Assembly (NCBI GenBank): GCA_021234155.1
Contig: JAJEKV010000046.1
Coordinates: 1,974,298-2,038,297 of the forward strand
Direction: 5' to 3'
Length of the DNA: 64,000 bases
Source of the DNA: Isoetes taiwanensis
Taxonomy: Eukaryota > Streptophyta > Lycopodiopsida > Isoetales > Isoetaceae
Shown: positions 45,872 to 56,223 of the stretch, piece by piece
Position numbering within the stretch: position 1 is the first letter of the stretch
Layout of the letters: every line of letters starts with the position of its first letter
Made by a program: the position numbers and the translations under genes
The notes under the pieces: model-generated
The model's input: the letters and a program-made list of their open reading frames with translations, nothing else
Database searches by the model: none
Told to the model about the DNA's origin: nothing

Positions 45872-46086
45872 TTATTGGTGTACATTATAAGCGTCGTTAT
45901 TGAGGTGTCGATTATCATGTACGTCACGAGAAATTGGCGGCCGCCCATTTTGAAGGGAAGCCATTCGCCGGACATTTGAATGGGAGCCATTCCAATGCAA
46001 AGCTGGTGGCGCCCAATTTCAGCGCCGAAGGGAATGGATGGATATCAATATTGTTTCACGGGACTCATATACAAGACAAAGTTGGA

Positions 46087-46614
46087 CTAATAGTTTATCT
46101 CATAGAACCTTGTAATACAAAAGCGTTGGATACTCATACAATCACAGTTACAACAAGATGACAAGTATTGATTTAGGGGGCTCTTACAGGTCATTGTCAC
46201 CAGCACCCCGGTGATCTTTTCTATCATGTACATTTGATGCTCTCTATTCCATATCGGATGGATGATAACATCGAAAGGATCAGGATAATGGCGATGATTG
46301 AGAGCCGGTGAGTCATCCGGTCTTTCATGGGTATCTCTCGCCAAGCCTTTTGCTTGAAGTTTTCGTGATTCATCTTGAAGTAATGAAATCATGTTCGGGA
46401 CGAGAATGAGACCACATGGTGGCTGGCCGGAGGCCAAATTTGATGGACAAAATTGGTTTGATATATATTTATACCCACCATAATTATTGATGGTATTGTA
46501 CACAAGCATTGTGGATATACATACTACCGTTATATACACCCAATAATGTTGCTCTGAGTGGTCATCAATAATTCCATGGCTATAAGTATAGCCGCATTCG
46601 AAAGTGCATAGCAC
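46087..46614 (-). CDS. unidentified small protein, family member 2
   Basis: 175 codons. The homologous part is the middle and end: PPCGLILVPNMISLLQDESR, FDVIIHPIWNREHQMYMIEK and ITGVLVT align in order with VVIHLIWHPDQEIYELNAIT of member 1. The N-terminal 60 residues (from codon 1) have no counterpart and may be non-coding read-through. Same strand as member 1, about 220 bp away. Confidence 0.4.
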   Translation of the reverse strand: MLCTFECGYTYSHGIIDDHSEQHYWVYITVVCISTMLVYNTINNYGGYKYISNQFCPSNLASGQPPCGLILVPNMISLLQDESRKLQAKGLARDTHERPDDSPALNHRHYPDPFDVIIHPIWNREHQMYMIEKITGVLVTMTCKSPLNQYLSSCCNCDCMSIQRFCITRFYEINY

Positions 46615-46639
46615 ATTCCTTTGCTATGTCTCGCCGTCT

Positions 46640-46882
46640 GCTAGAGTTCAGAGGTGCAATTGCCTCCTCCTCGAGCATCTTGACACCCTCACTTGCCTTA
46701 TGACTTTCGCCGATCTTCATGCATGCATCTTCAAAGGATCACCCTTGATCCACGGGTTGCATGGTATAGCTCTTGGTCGACGAAAGACTCCCCGCATGAA
46801 TACCATGTTACTATCCATATTGTTTTTGGAGTTCGGCGGCGCTTATGAGATTGATAAAATCACCAATAATTACAATCTATGA
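46640..46882 (+). pseudogene. unidentified small protein, family member 3 (opposite strand)
   Basis: Plus-strand translation gives MTFADLHACIFKGSPLIHG, GIALGRRKTPRM and YEIDKITNN. These correspond to SFHDLDECLRNG.. and IYELNAITSAG of member 1. An ATG at 46627 (MSRRLLEFRG) is in another frame, so at least one shift separates the start from the body. The inverted orientation relative to members 1 and 2 shows local rearrangement. Confidence 0.4.
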
Positions 46883-47009
46883 GTCATGTATTTCATAAGA
46901 TTATATGATATAGGCATGTTGTGCATCATTAGGTTGTTATCATTCGGTTGTTATCTTAAATGTCGATCTAGTTTTTCTCATTTTCCATTTGCTTGCAACT
47001 CAAGGGAAA

Positions 47010-47352
47010 TTGACGCTGGCAATTTTTCTCGGGAGGTCTCGATGGAATTTCAAGCGAGCATTCCCAAGGCAAAGTGGGCCCAACCAATGGTGGGAAGCCT
47101 CAAGGAGCTTTGTTCAGACAATAGAGCAAAGTGGGCGGGCGCCCAATTACTTCTGGAGGACTCGAGGTAAATTTCATCAGACCATCTCCAGGACAAAGTG
47201 GGCGGGCGCCCAATTTCGCCTGGTGGCCTCGAGAAAGCTTTGATTCAGACTTTTCCCATAGCAAAGTGGGCGGGCGCCCAATTTCCTCTGGAGGCCTCGA
47301 CGAAACTATCTTCAAGGCATTTCAGGGGCAAAGTGGGCGGGCGCCCAATTTG
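47010..47352. repeat. 67-bp minisatellite with GTGGGCGGGCGCCCAATT core
   Basis: The word GTGGGCGGGCGCCCAATT recurs at 47131, 47199, 47266 and 47333 (period 67-68 bp). A shortened unit begins at 47074 and a degraded one at about 47020. The rest of each unit reads TC..CTGGAGGCCTCGA..GAAA..TTCA. Because 67 is not divisible by three, the same peptide pieces (GRAPNF, GGRPIS) appear in successive frames, which explains the overlapping open frames. The core belongs to the AAATTGGGCGCCCAATTT family. Confidence 0.92.
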
Positions 47353-47614
47353 TACACAGGATATTACTTTTCTGAAATTGCACGTTATGGGCTTTTATCA
47401 ATGTAGACAAGAACCATTCTATTCATATAGGAATGGAGTACATGGATGGAGTACATAGATAATAAAATCAACTAAACATCATGCCTCGAAAGAGATAGTT
47501 CAACAGAAACATAATAGATAATAATAGATAATATTATACATGGAGGTTTCATTCATTGCCCAGTTCCACCGCAATTAGATCCCCCAGATCGAACTCTGTA
47601 ATGCCTTATGCCGG

Positions 47615-47965
47615 CTATACGATCCAGCCGATCATCAATTCTCTGATCGAATGGGGAGTGCCGGGAGGATGAGCTTGGTTACCAAGCCACACACTCCCTT
47701 TTTTCCTTCTTGTAAAGCTTCTTAAATAACGACCGGAACTGTTGCAGCCTAAACATCCTCCATTTTTCAGCTGACCTCTGCGAGTATACGCCGAATAAAT
47801 ATGGCGTTTCAATGAAATCGAGGCAGCCTTCCACTCCTCCCTTGCCGAGGTGATCCGCTCATTGCCATCCTTCATCAACCCTCCCCACCGGAGGAGCTTC
47901 ATGAGTTGGTGTCTCATTTCTTTACATTTCCATTTTGGTTTATCTCGCTTACGCACCTCAACCAA
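47615..47965 (-). CDS. unidentified basic ORF
   Basis: 116 codons, rich in Lys/Arg and Trp (KWKCKEMRHQLMKLLRWGGL, REEWKAASISLKRHIY). It looks more coding-like than its neighbours. The helical, basic composition could fit a DNA-binding or structural piece of a mobile element. No family recognised. Confidence 0.35.
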   Translation of the reverse strand: MVEVRKRDKPKWKCKEMRHQLMKLLRWGGLMKDGNERITSAREEWKAASISLKRHIYSAYTRRGQLKNGGCLGCNSSGRYLRSFTRRKKGSVWLGNQAHPPGTPHSIRELMIGWIV

Positions 47966-48359
47966 AAAGCGATTCGCATGAGCTAATATTGGCTCGGCAG
48001 ATATGGGGACTGCATTTCACTCATTCAGAATCCATCGCTGCGCTGGTTCGGACCATTCTGACCGTCCCGACTATGAATCTACACTATGCATTTGCGAATC
48101 GCCGGCTAATGTGGCGGGAGACCACCTCTAGTGAAGCTTGCCAGGGACACAAACTTGGATGGCACTTCTTTGGCTTAACGATACAAGGCACCGCCATCTC
48201 ACCCACCGCGATTCGAAATTTTGCATCATTCTAACAAATAAAACCCTATATTCTAAAAATTGGTCCATTTGGGAGTCATATGGACTTAGGGAAAGTCCAT
48301 ATATAATGAAATTATGTTTCTTCTAGATGATCCGGACTTAACAACTATATTCTATCATC

Positions 48360-49842
48360 ATGGAGGACGTTCGGGGATCGAGGAACAGGGATGAGGAAAG
48401 AGGATGAGGATCGGGAGCCTCCTAAGTGGTGAAATCAAGTATGAGCTACTAACTAAGGAGAAGGGCCCCTTAAATAAAATGGATTTCCCCGTCTATGGTT
48501 TTACTCGCCGAGGCATTTGCTCAATTGATACAACTTTGCTTGGAGCTTCATGTTGAGGTTATATTGCCCAAGAGGCTCTTATGGGTGTTAGAAGATGTCA
48601 CCTTTTTGTGAGTGATGAGCGTGCCAAAGACTTTCTTGAACCATTCCTCATGGATATACTTGCCAAATCTCCTAAAGGCCCTTATGGCAACTTTGAAATC
48701 TTCAACAATCAAAAGTCTCGAACTTTTCCAATTCAAAAAATGGACGATGGTCGGTGTGAGGAACTAGTAATCCGCTAAAATGATAAAAGAAAGCAATGAC
48801 CAAGTGGGTCGCTAAACCGGGTGCTCAAAGTAATGTAATGAAGGCGAACAAAGGGAATATCCTTGCCTCCTTGCGGGTGATGCAAAAACAATAAAATAGA
48901 TTCACAGGTTAACAAGGATCTAATTGATAAGGCAACCGAGAGAAGGGCCATTGGCAACAAGCGACTCTAGTGATTCATAGGTTTTGCCAAATCAATACTA
49001 AAATAATGTCGGGCCAGAAGGACGAGAGGAACTAATAGAAAATAACAATTCTAAATCGGAAGAGCCGGAGATTAAGGGTGGCGAAGGGGAGAATGACACC
49101 GACGACGGCAGCGAAACTGAAGATGATAGGTATGGCCTTGCAGATGAAATCGCGCCAAGCGTGCTTTGATTATATTTCATTGTCACACTAAATCACACCG
49201 AGCGCGATTTGGTTAAGACTAACTCAAATCACGCCTGGCGTGTTTATATTGTTTGTTGATCATATCTTGATGTGTTCGACCTAAACGGAGTCCTTTGTAA
49301 GACCTTTTCGAAAGTGGCTAGAGATCAGTTTCATCAGACACCAGTAGACTCAAACACCAAGTGGATCTATCACGGAACTTGAAGGAGATGCTAGATGAGG
49401 TATTAAGGGGTTATTTCGAGTTGGTATTTGGTCATCCATGGAACTAAAGAACATCAGGATACTTTGGAGGCACTGGGGAAATGCGTAGACATTAGTTGAC
49501 CTTTTGGGATCAGAACAAATGTGTGAACTTCACTAAGGATCCAACAGGCAAGCCTATCTTCATCAAACACTTGACGAACTTGGTATCGAGAATAAGGATG
49601 ATATAATCATAGTTGATGATGATGCTCTCAAATGCTTCTACAATCAAACGCAGGCCCTTAATCCACCATCTTACGATCCAAAAAAATTTGCGACGGATGA
49701 TTTTCTGGTGAAGTTTATGTCTATTATGAATAATTTGGCTATGGGGATGACGGTGCGTGAAGTGTTAGATTCACACCCAGAACTGGATAGAACGGCTGAC
49801 ATGGAACCACACCTTGTTAAATCGTGGAAAAACATGGATTGA
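48360..49842 (+). pseudogene. degraded transposon-associated coding region (plus strand)
   Basis: Pieces of open frame in one direction: 48581-48778 (SDERAKDFLEPFLMDILAKS, SPKGPYGNFEIFNN); an acidic piece at 49002-49169 (SKSEEPEIKGGEGENDTDDG, ending at TGA); and 49558-49842 (DELGIENKDDIIIVDDDALK, KKFATDDFLVKFMSIMNNLA, ending WKNMD and TGA). The last piece has 95 codons without an early ATG and is clearly coding-like. They fit the parts of one large protein with acidic middle and compact C-terminus. I think it belongs with the seed-free-plant repeat proteins, from memory only. Confidence 0.4.
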
Positions 49843-51630
49843 TCCCTTAATGTTTTATTGGAATATATGATATTTTTGTATGATATTTGTGTCATATCGA
49901 TAATTTTGAGTCTGCAATTGCCTCGCAAATAATGCAATCTGTTATTATCAAATCTAATATTTTCATCTAAATGCTGTTCAATTTTGGTCTCATCTATCTT
50001 AGCAACTTGCCCTTCATTTTTGTATATTTCAATTCGCATATGAAACAACACATGTGAATTGCAACCTTATGTTATTTATCAAGTCCAAAAAAAAAGATTA
50101 AAAAAAAAAACAAAAACCCCCTAGAAGACAACAACAGGTTGGCGTGATTTTGGAGTTGACATAATCCCAATTTAATTGGATGATGGTTGTGCCAACAAGA
50201 GCCAAAAGGTACCTCTGTTCTATTGCATAATTCAAGTAGCTATTCTTTTGTTTTGGTGTTGTGTTTTTCTCATTAACTGTACTAGATTAGGTTCTGGAGT
50301 ATGAGTTGATCTGAAATTTGCTTGCTGCAGATTAGATTTCATATGGGCACATGCAATTAAGAGCCTTATTTTGACCATTCTACAAATCTGAGATGTACCA
50401 TTCTACAAATGAAAACAATTTGAGGTGTTTGAAATTCGATGTCACGTGCTCCTCTTTTTCTTCTGTTTTACAGGAGTTTCTGTAGGGTTTTAAACAATGC
50501 CAGATAATACATGGTTATATGAAAGGTGACAGACAAATCTGAGCAAGAATGTTTCAAACACGAGGTGCACGTGGAAATTCCATGACAATGAGTTGGTAAT
50601 GAATGCAATCTTTCAACGAGCTTCCAGGTTCTTAGGCACATCCATTGCAGACTCCTTCACAGTTAGCAGGAGATGAAGCCTCTTTATCTGGATATCACAG
50701 CCCAAAACTGTTAGTGTTAATGAAGAGTTACTCCAACACAAAAACAATTAACATGTTCCAACCATGCATCAGTTTCAGGCGGAGGATACAACACTGCATT
50801 AAAGACATGATCTTTTGAATCCTGGCTTCTATATATACGGCCAACCTTACTTCATGGGGATGCTGAAATGTATTTATAGTATATCCATACAATCTTAGCC
50901 TTTGTCTATTGATAGTTCATTGTCTATTGATAGCTCATGGAGCTAGAAGGGTCTTTGCCTATTAGCCCTTCATTATATTGTATATAAGAGCATGTATTAT
51001 TCATGAATAATACATTCACTTTGGGATTAAGTTGTGTTCTCTATCCCATGGGAATTTGGGATGAAAATCCTGAAGATATGTGGACTGCATAGATAATTAT
51101 CATGGTAAGGATGCGCGTTTGAATCAGCCAATGCATGTGGTCCAGTAGGATTCTGATACCAGTGATGGGTCTAATTCTGAGTCTCCGGCTAAGAAGACCT
51201 GCAAGAACCTTGATGATTGTACATGAGGTTGAGCAGATAAGCTTGGGAATGTAAGGCAACTTCACTTGTATAGTTTGGCTTTCAATTTACATGATCTCAA
51301 CTTCAATTTTGTATAAGAGTTCACTTTTATAAATCAGTGAATGTCTAATTTGGCTCTCTTATTAATTCATGCCAGCTTATAAGTAGAGATTGCAAAAGAT
51401 AGACTGATTTGAAGTCTGATCTAAATTTCCAGACATTTTGGTGATCAATCGTCTTGGTTATTGCATGGCATCGTGTTTTTACCTTGAATGAATTTATAGC
51501 AATAGCTCTTGGAGCTTTTTGTCATCAATCTTCCTCATCTTGATCTGTTTTGCTGGTTTGCTGCAGGAGGGGATGCAATGGTTATAGCCAGTGGCTATGG
51601 AGGTTCAAATCCTTCCATCCCTATATTCAT
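49843..51630. other. non-coding stretch
   Basis: AT-rich. A poly(A) run lies near 50101-50110. The 126-codon minus-strand frame at 49671-50051 overlaps the coding-like plus-strand piece and is treated as a shadow. A tRNA-like 3' end (GGAGGTTCAAATCC..CATCCCTA, about 51597-51626) sits just before the copia 2 insertion. Confidence 0.4.
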
Positions 51631-51631
51631 G

Positions 51632-51636
51632 TGTTT
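51632..51636. repeat. target-site duplication of copia element 2 (left)
   Basis: TGTTT directly before the left LTR, repeated at 57738-57742 after the right LTR. Confidence 0.9.
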
Positions 51637-52466
51637 TGATGAATATATGAAGAAAATGTTAACCTTGAACTGTGCCTAGCAAGATTTATTTCTCAAAAAC
51701 AAACACTTGAGCATATAGAGTGCAATTAATGGTCTAGAGGAGAGCCACAATATGGTCACTAATCTCCTCTAGATCAAGTGCAAGTTTGCAATCATTCTAT
51801 TTCAAACAATAGAATGTAATACAATATTTTGAGGGTCAATAAACCATTGAACCTTAAGAAAACAAATTAATAGAGTCACTGTTCATCGGGCATTGACCCG
51901 ATCACTGTAGCATTCTTGACCAGAAGAATCTACGTCTGTTCGTCTCCTCCACAGCTTGATTCAATCGTACAGCTGCTATAAGCAAGTTCAATAGTTATGT
52001 AGAGATCATTCCGGCGGTTTAGGGAGGTGCATTCTTTCCAATCCGAGCTCTGGCTATGCTACACATATATCCCAGAGGAATATCTCAAGAAGTATGACTT
52101 CGTCGAAATTATCCTACAGACATAACATTGCAAACGGGCCCTTTGAACCATTGAATTATATCTTCAATTTTAAGTTATCTTCTTGCAACCATATTGACAC
52201 TAGGTCACAATAATTCTTAACATGCACCTTGAACTGGAAACACATGTTTGATCCCTGCATCATGACTAAGAAATATTATGATTGAACACAAATCGCCCCT
52301 CTTGCCTTTGCTTCTCATAGGCACTCTACTTTTCATACAACTTAGTTCATGATTTGCAACCTTTGCTAACTTAGTGCTCAACTTAAATCATTTTCTGCAC
52401 AATCAAATCTCGCTAATTTGCTTCTCATAGATTTGATGTTGCGGGGATTATGGAGAATTCCCATCA
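51637..52466 (-). repeat. 3' LTR of copia element 2
   Basis: 830 bp. On the plus strand it starts TGATGAATAT and ends CCCATCA, and it aligns along its length with 56920-57737. In the element's own direction it is the downstream LTR, directly after the polypurine tract. Confidence 0.93.
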
Positions 52467-53015
52467 CTCCTCCTTCACCTCATAAGACTGCATGTCTGGT
52501 TTTTCCAACACCTTCAACTTTGCCTTAAATCCATTGAATTTGTTTATAGGCAGAGCCTTGGTAAAAATATCTGCAATTTGATGATTAGTATCCAAGTAGA
52601 GCATTTCAATTAATTTTCTTTCTGCCAACTCCCTTATAAAATGAATGCTTAGCTCTATGTGCTTGGTTCTATCATGCTGCACAGGGTTTTTCACTATGGC
52701 TATACAACTTTGGCTATCTGTCCATATTACTGTGGGACCTGTTTGTTCACAACATAGTTCATCCATTAACCTTCTCAACCATACAATCTCTTTGGCTACA
52801 AGTGAGGATGCAGCATACTCTGCTTCTGCAGAGCTCATGGCTATAGATGTTTGTTTCTTGCACCTCCAAGTGATCACTCCACCACCAAAGAAAATAGCAT
52901 ATCCTGATGTTGATCTTCTTGTAGAGAGATCACCTCCCCAATCTGCATCACTAAAACATGACATAGTAAGATTTTCTGAGTCATAACATATTCCTTGGTT
53001 TTGTGTGCCCTTCAA
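52464..53015 (-). CDS. copia RNase H and C-terminus of pol
   Basis: 183 codons with SDADWGGDLSTRRSTSGYAI, WRCKKQTSIAMSSAEAEYAA, an RTKHIELSIHFIRE block and ADIFTKAL: the full copia RNase H signature in one open frame. The stop codon TGA is the first three bases of the 3' LTR, and the last codons (VKEE) are the polypurine tract itself. The ATG is internal; the frame would continue from RT. Confidence 0.93.
   Translation of the reverse strand: MKGTQNQGICYDSENLTMSCFSDADWGGDLSTRRSTSGYAIFFGGGVITWRCKKQTSIAMSSAEAEYAASSLVAKEIVWLRRLMDELCCEQTGPTVIWTDSQSCIAIVKNPVQHDRTKHIELSIHFIRELAERKLIEMLYLDTNHQIADIFTKALPINKFNGFKAKLKVLEKPDMQSYEVKEE
52467..52476 (-). promoter_or_regulatory. polypurine tract of copia element 2
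   Basis: On the minus strand GAAGGAGGAG directly abuts the LTR. It overlaps the last codons of pol. Confidence 0.8.
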
Positions 53016-53884
53016 ATACTTCAGTACACATTTGGCAGCCTCCCAATGTTCCTGTGTAGCATCATGGTTTCTCCTACTTAGAATGTTTACGGCATAAGCA
53101 ATGTCGTCGAAGTGCTATTTGCTAAATAAAGTGCTTGACCAATCAAAGCTTCGATAGGGTACATTCTCCATCTTTGTAATATCCTCATCGTGACTTGTGA
53201 ATGTGTCCAACCTATGTCCGGGGATCATGGGTATTTTTAGCAGGTTTGGCCTCAACCAAGTTGAACCTTTTAAGCATATTTTCTATATGCTTGTTTCGAT
53301 GCAATTTGAGCCATTTTCTTCCCTTATTTACATCCACTTCAATCCCTAAAAATTTTCTTAACTCTCCCAAGTCTGTCATTTGAAAACCTGGACTTTAAAA
53401 TGCCTTTGCATTTGTTTAAAATGTTCGGTGAGGTTGCCACCATTATCTGATCATCTACATAAAGGGCAATAATCTGGTAATCCTTGTTTTATTCTAGTCC
53501 AGAGATTACCATCATTATGTAGCTTGTAAAAGCCTTGTTCTTGCAAAAATTGATTTATGCAAAGATACCATTCCCTTGGTGATCGCTTCAATCCATACAT
53601 TGCTTTATTTAATTTCCAAATCATATTTCTTGCCTTGTTCATAGCCCGGAGGTTGCCTCAAAAAGCTTCTTCTTCGAAGTTGCATTTAAGAATCTTTGTT
53701 TTGACATCCATGTGATGTATTTCCGGTTCATTGCATTTGCCATGGCCAACAATATTCGATGCTTGTCAATTTGACCCGGTGGAGAATATGTTTCATCATA
53801 ATCTCTTCCTTTTTTTAAAGTGTAACCTTGTGCCACCAATCTAGCTTTATATTTCTTTGTCCCATCCGATTTAGTTTTATTCAC
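53016..53884 (-). pseudogene. copia reverse transcriptase, interrupted
   Basis: 53639-53884 encodes KYKARLVAQGYTLKKGRDYD with the following palm residues changed. 53451-53642 encodes WKLNKAMYGLKRSPREWYLC. The region 53210-53400 holds the LRKFLGIEVDVNKGRKWLKL-type connection in another frame. The catalytic YxDD block falls at the frame break near 53455 (the plus strand reads ATCATCTACAT, the complement of MYVDD-like codons). Frame changes make this copy non-functional. Confidence 0.88.
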
Positions 53885-54720
53885 GAATAACCATTTGTCG
53901 CCAATAATATTATGCTTATCATCGATTTCACAAGTTCATATGTTTTAGTGTCTTCAAATGATTTTAGTTCATCATTCATAGCTGCTATCCACTTATCTCT
54001 GTCAATACTCTCTTGTACATCCTCATAACTTTGAGGAATTATCTCATCTTCTAATATTGCCATAATATATTCATGTTCAACTGTCTTTGCTTCAATCCTT
54101 CTACTTCTTCCCCTTTCATTTCTGCCATAATTTTGATCTTCCAGTTTAGCTTCTTCAACAAGTCTTTCTGCCTGAGTTTTTCTTTTCTTCTTTTCATGAT
54201 ATTCCTTGATAGGTTCAGCACTAGCTTGTTCTTGATCTGGAGGGTTTTCAGATATAGGCTGTTCCAGCTCATTTGTCTCCTTTGGTATTTCTGGCATTTC
54301 TATTTCCTCATTATCTTCTTCTTCAAATTCCACTTTGGGAATTTGTTCAGGTTTATCTGGTTGAATATTGATGCCTTTCTTGAATTTATGTTTGTACAAC
54401 ACTTCTTCATTAAATAATACATCCCTACTGATTCTGATTTCCTTGGTCTCAGGTAAGTAGACTCTGTACCCTTTAGATTCTTTGTCATATCCTACCAAGA
54501 AACCTTTTTCTGCCCTGTTGTCCAACTTTTTCCTTAATTGAGATGGCACGTGTACATAGACCATACATCCATATACCTTGAACTTTCCATAGTTTAACTT
54601 ATTTCCTGGATTCCATAATTGCATGGGGATATTTCCTTGTAGACCCCATTGATGGCGGCATGTTTGAATTTCAAAAAAAGATATAAAGTGCTTCTTCCCA
54701 TAGGTAGTTTGGCAACCCAC
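53881..54720 (-). CDS. copia integrase C-terminal domain and RT entry
   Basis: 279 codons: NPGNKLNYGKFKVYGCMVYV, the GFLVGYDKESKGYRVYLPE block and the ISRDVLFNEE block typical of copia integrase C-termini, an acidic linker (EEEDNEEIEMPEIPKE), and the RT start (DRDKWIAAMNDELKSFEDTK). In this stretch the frame is intact. Confidence 0.9.
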   Translation of the reverse strand: MGCQTTYGKKHFISFFEIQTCRHQWGLQGNIPMQLWNPGNKLNYGKFKVYGCMVYVHVPSQLRKKLDNRAEKGFLVGYDKESKGYRVYLPETKEIRISRDVLFNEEVLYKHKFKKGINIQPDKPEQIPKVEFEEEDNEEIEMPEIPKETNELEQPISENPPDQEQASAEPIKEYHEKKKRKTQAERLVEEAKLEDQNYGRNERGRSRRIEAKTVEHEYIMAILEDEIIPQSYEDVQESIDRDKWIAAMNDELKSFEDTKTYELVKSMISIILLATNGYS

Positions 54721-55070
54721 TTTCCTTTAACATTGATCTAACAAAGATCCAATAAGGTTCTATTTTTTTTCCTCAAACTCCATTCCGCCGAGGTGAATGT
54801 TCCGTGAGTTAATTGTCTTTTAATTCCATGTGATATGCAAAAAGATTTGAATTGATCCGAAGGTATTCTCCTCCTCTATCGATCGATACATTTCACTTTT
54901 GACACTGTTTTTCGTTCCTTTTAGCAACATATTGCTTGAATGCATTTATTGCTTGTGACTTCTCGAGTTAAACAATATGTGGTACACATTATTGCTATAG
55001 TCATCCATGAAGGTTATAAAGTATCTCTTATTTGTCCCTTTTGACATTTGGGGGCCAGCAGTGATTTTCC
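54721..55070 (-). pseudogene. copia integrase core, degraded
   Basis: Minus-strand translation in changing frames shows SKGTNKRYFITFMDDYSNNV near 55000-55050 (first catalytic Asp region) and a damaged version of the PQQNGVAER block near 54775-54815. Homology stops at about 55070, where the sequence of unrelated origin begins. Confidence 0.75.
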
Positions 55071-56223
55071 TCCGACTCGGATGCTCTAGCACTTCCTCGC
55101 GATCTCCTGACTTGATTTATTTCCTCGCCTTTCTGCTTTGCTCCAACAACGGAACTAGATGAACCAGTCCTTGTAAGTACTCCATATGTAGCATAATAAC
55201 AGGGGGTTTTCTTTGTGTTTTTGTACGCTTTTCACTAAGGTTTTCCTATGATTTCGTGATGTATTCAAATGGATGTACTAATGCGTACATCTAGAGTGCA
55301 CCATTTCTGAGCCATTCATTTTAGCCTTTTTTTTCCAATGGTCAACAACCAATGGCTCACAACAAAAGCCCTTTTTATGTGTGTGGTGCATAATGCTCAA
55401 CAACCAATGGCTCACAACACAAGCTCTCTTTTTGTCGTGTGGTGCATGATGGTCAACAAACCAATGGCTCACGCCAAAAGCCTTTTTTTGTGTGTGTGAT
55501 GCATAATGGGCACATGAAGGTTTGAAGGGGCGCATGTAGTGCGATGATTCCCCGCAAACACATTTCTTATCATAACTTTTGATCCGGAAGAGCTGTTTGA
55601 GATGATTTTTTTTGTGCGTTGGAAAGTTCTCTCCAGGGATCTTTTTGATAGTGTATGATATGGATATGTTTGATTAAGTTATCTATGCTAAAACAGCAAT
55701 TTTTCGGCCGGGTTTGGTAGGCTTTCACATCCTACCGGTGATTATCTGAGATTAGCTATTGGATATTGTTTTATGGCTCATTAAATGAAGGTTGCAAAAA
55801 ATTACCATGCATTTTTTAGATTTTGAGGTTATTATAAGCAAATTCCAAGGCTTCTAGATCCTTGTGCTAACAAGCGAAAAGTTTCCACTTTAGTTTCTCA
55901 CCACAAGAATCCATGGAGGCCAAAGCTCTTTGTTGAATTCGGTTGAAAAATGTTTGTGTATGGGTGTTGCAAACTTTATGACTCTCGAATAATGGGATCA
56001 ATCCGCTCTATCTTTATGGTAACTTTTACTTATGTTCTATTTGTTTTATTGTGATGAAATTCAAAAGCTACGGTGATGAAAGCCTCAAATGAATTCTAGT
56101 TTTTTTTTTTTGGTTTGAATTCTAAAATTTTGTCACTTAGGAGGGAGGGAACGTCCTAAGGCCAGAAATTTTTTTTTTTGCGACACAAACCATTAACATC
56201 CAACATATAAAACCAACAACATA
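55071..56223. other. unassigned DNA inside copia element 2
   Basis: Expected to hold protease and gag, but no CCHC knuckle or DSGA protease motif is visible in any frame. It contains a three-copy 55-56-bp tandem repeat (55340-55510) and AT-rich filler. Confidence 0.5.
55340..55510. repeat. three-copy tandem repeat, 55-56 bp
   Basis: TCAACAACCAATGGCTCAC starts units at 55342, 55397 and 55453 (third with an extra A). Each continues AAAAGC..TTTTT..GTGTGTGGTGCATAATG. The minus-strand open frame across it shows the same peptide pieces repeatedly (VSHWF, HAPHDKK). Confidence 0.9.

Noticed and set aside
46989-47458. Four overlapping frames of 71-91 codons with GRAPNF/GGRPIS peptides
   Set aside because: They are translations of the 67-bp minisatellite in successive frames.
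51569-51626. tRNA-like 3' end (GGAGGTTCAAATCC..CATCCCTA) with a GGGATG that could pair with CATCCC
   Set aside because: Only about 55 bases separate the pairing ends, too short for a tRNA, and there is no proper anticodon arm. At most a tRNA-derived fragment.
54051-54488. Frames antisense or shifted to copia 2 integrase (for example 54073-54417 plus)
   Set aside because: Shadows of the well-supported minus-strand integrase frame.
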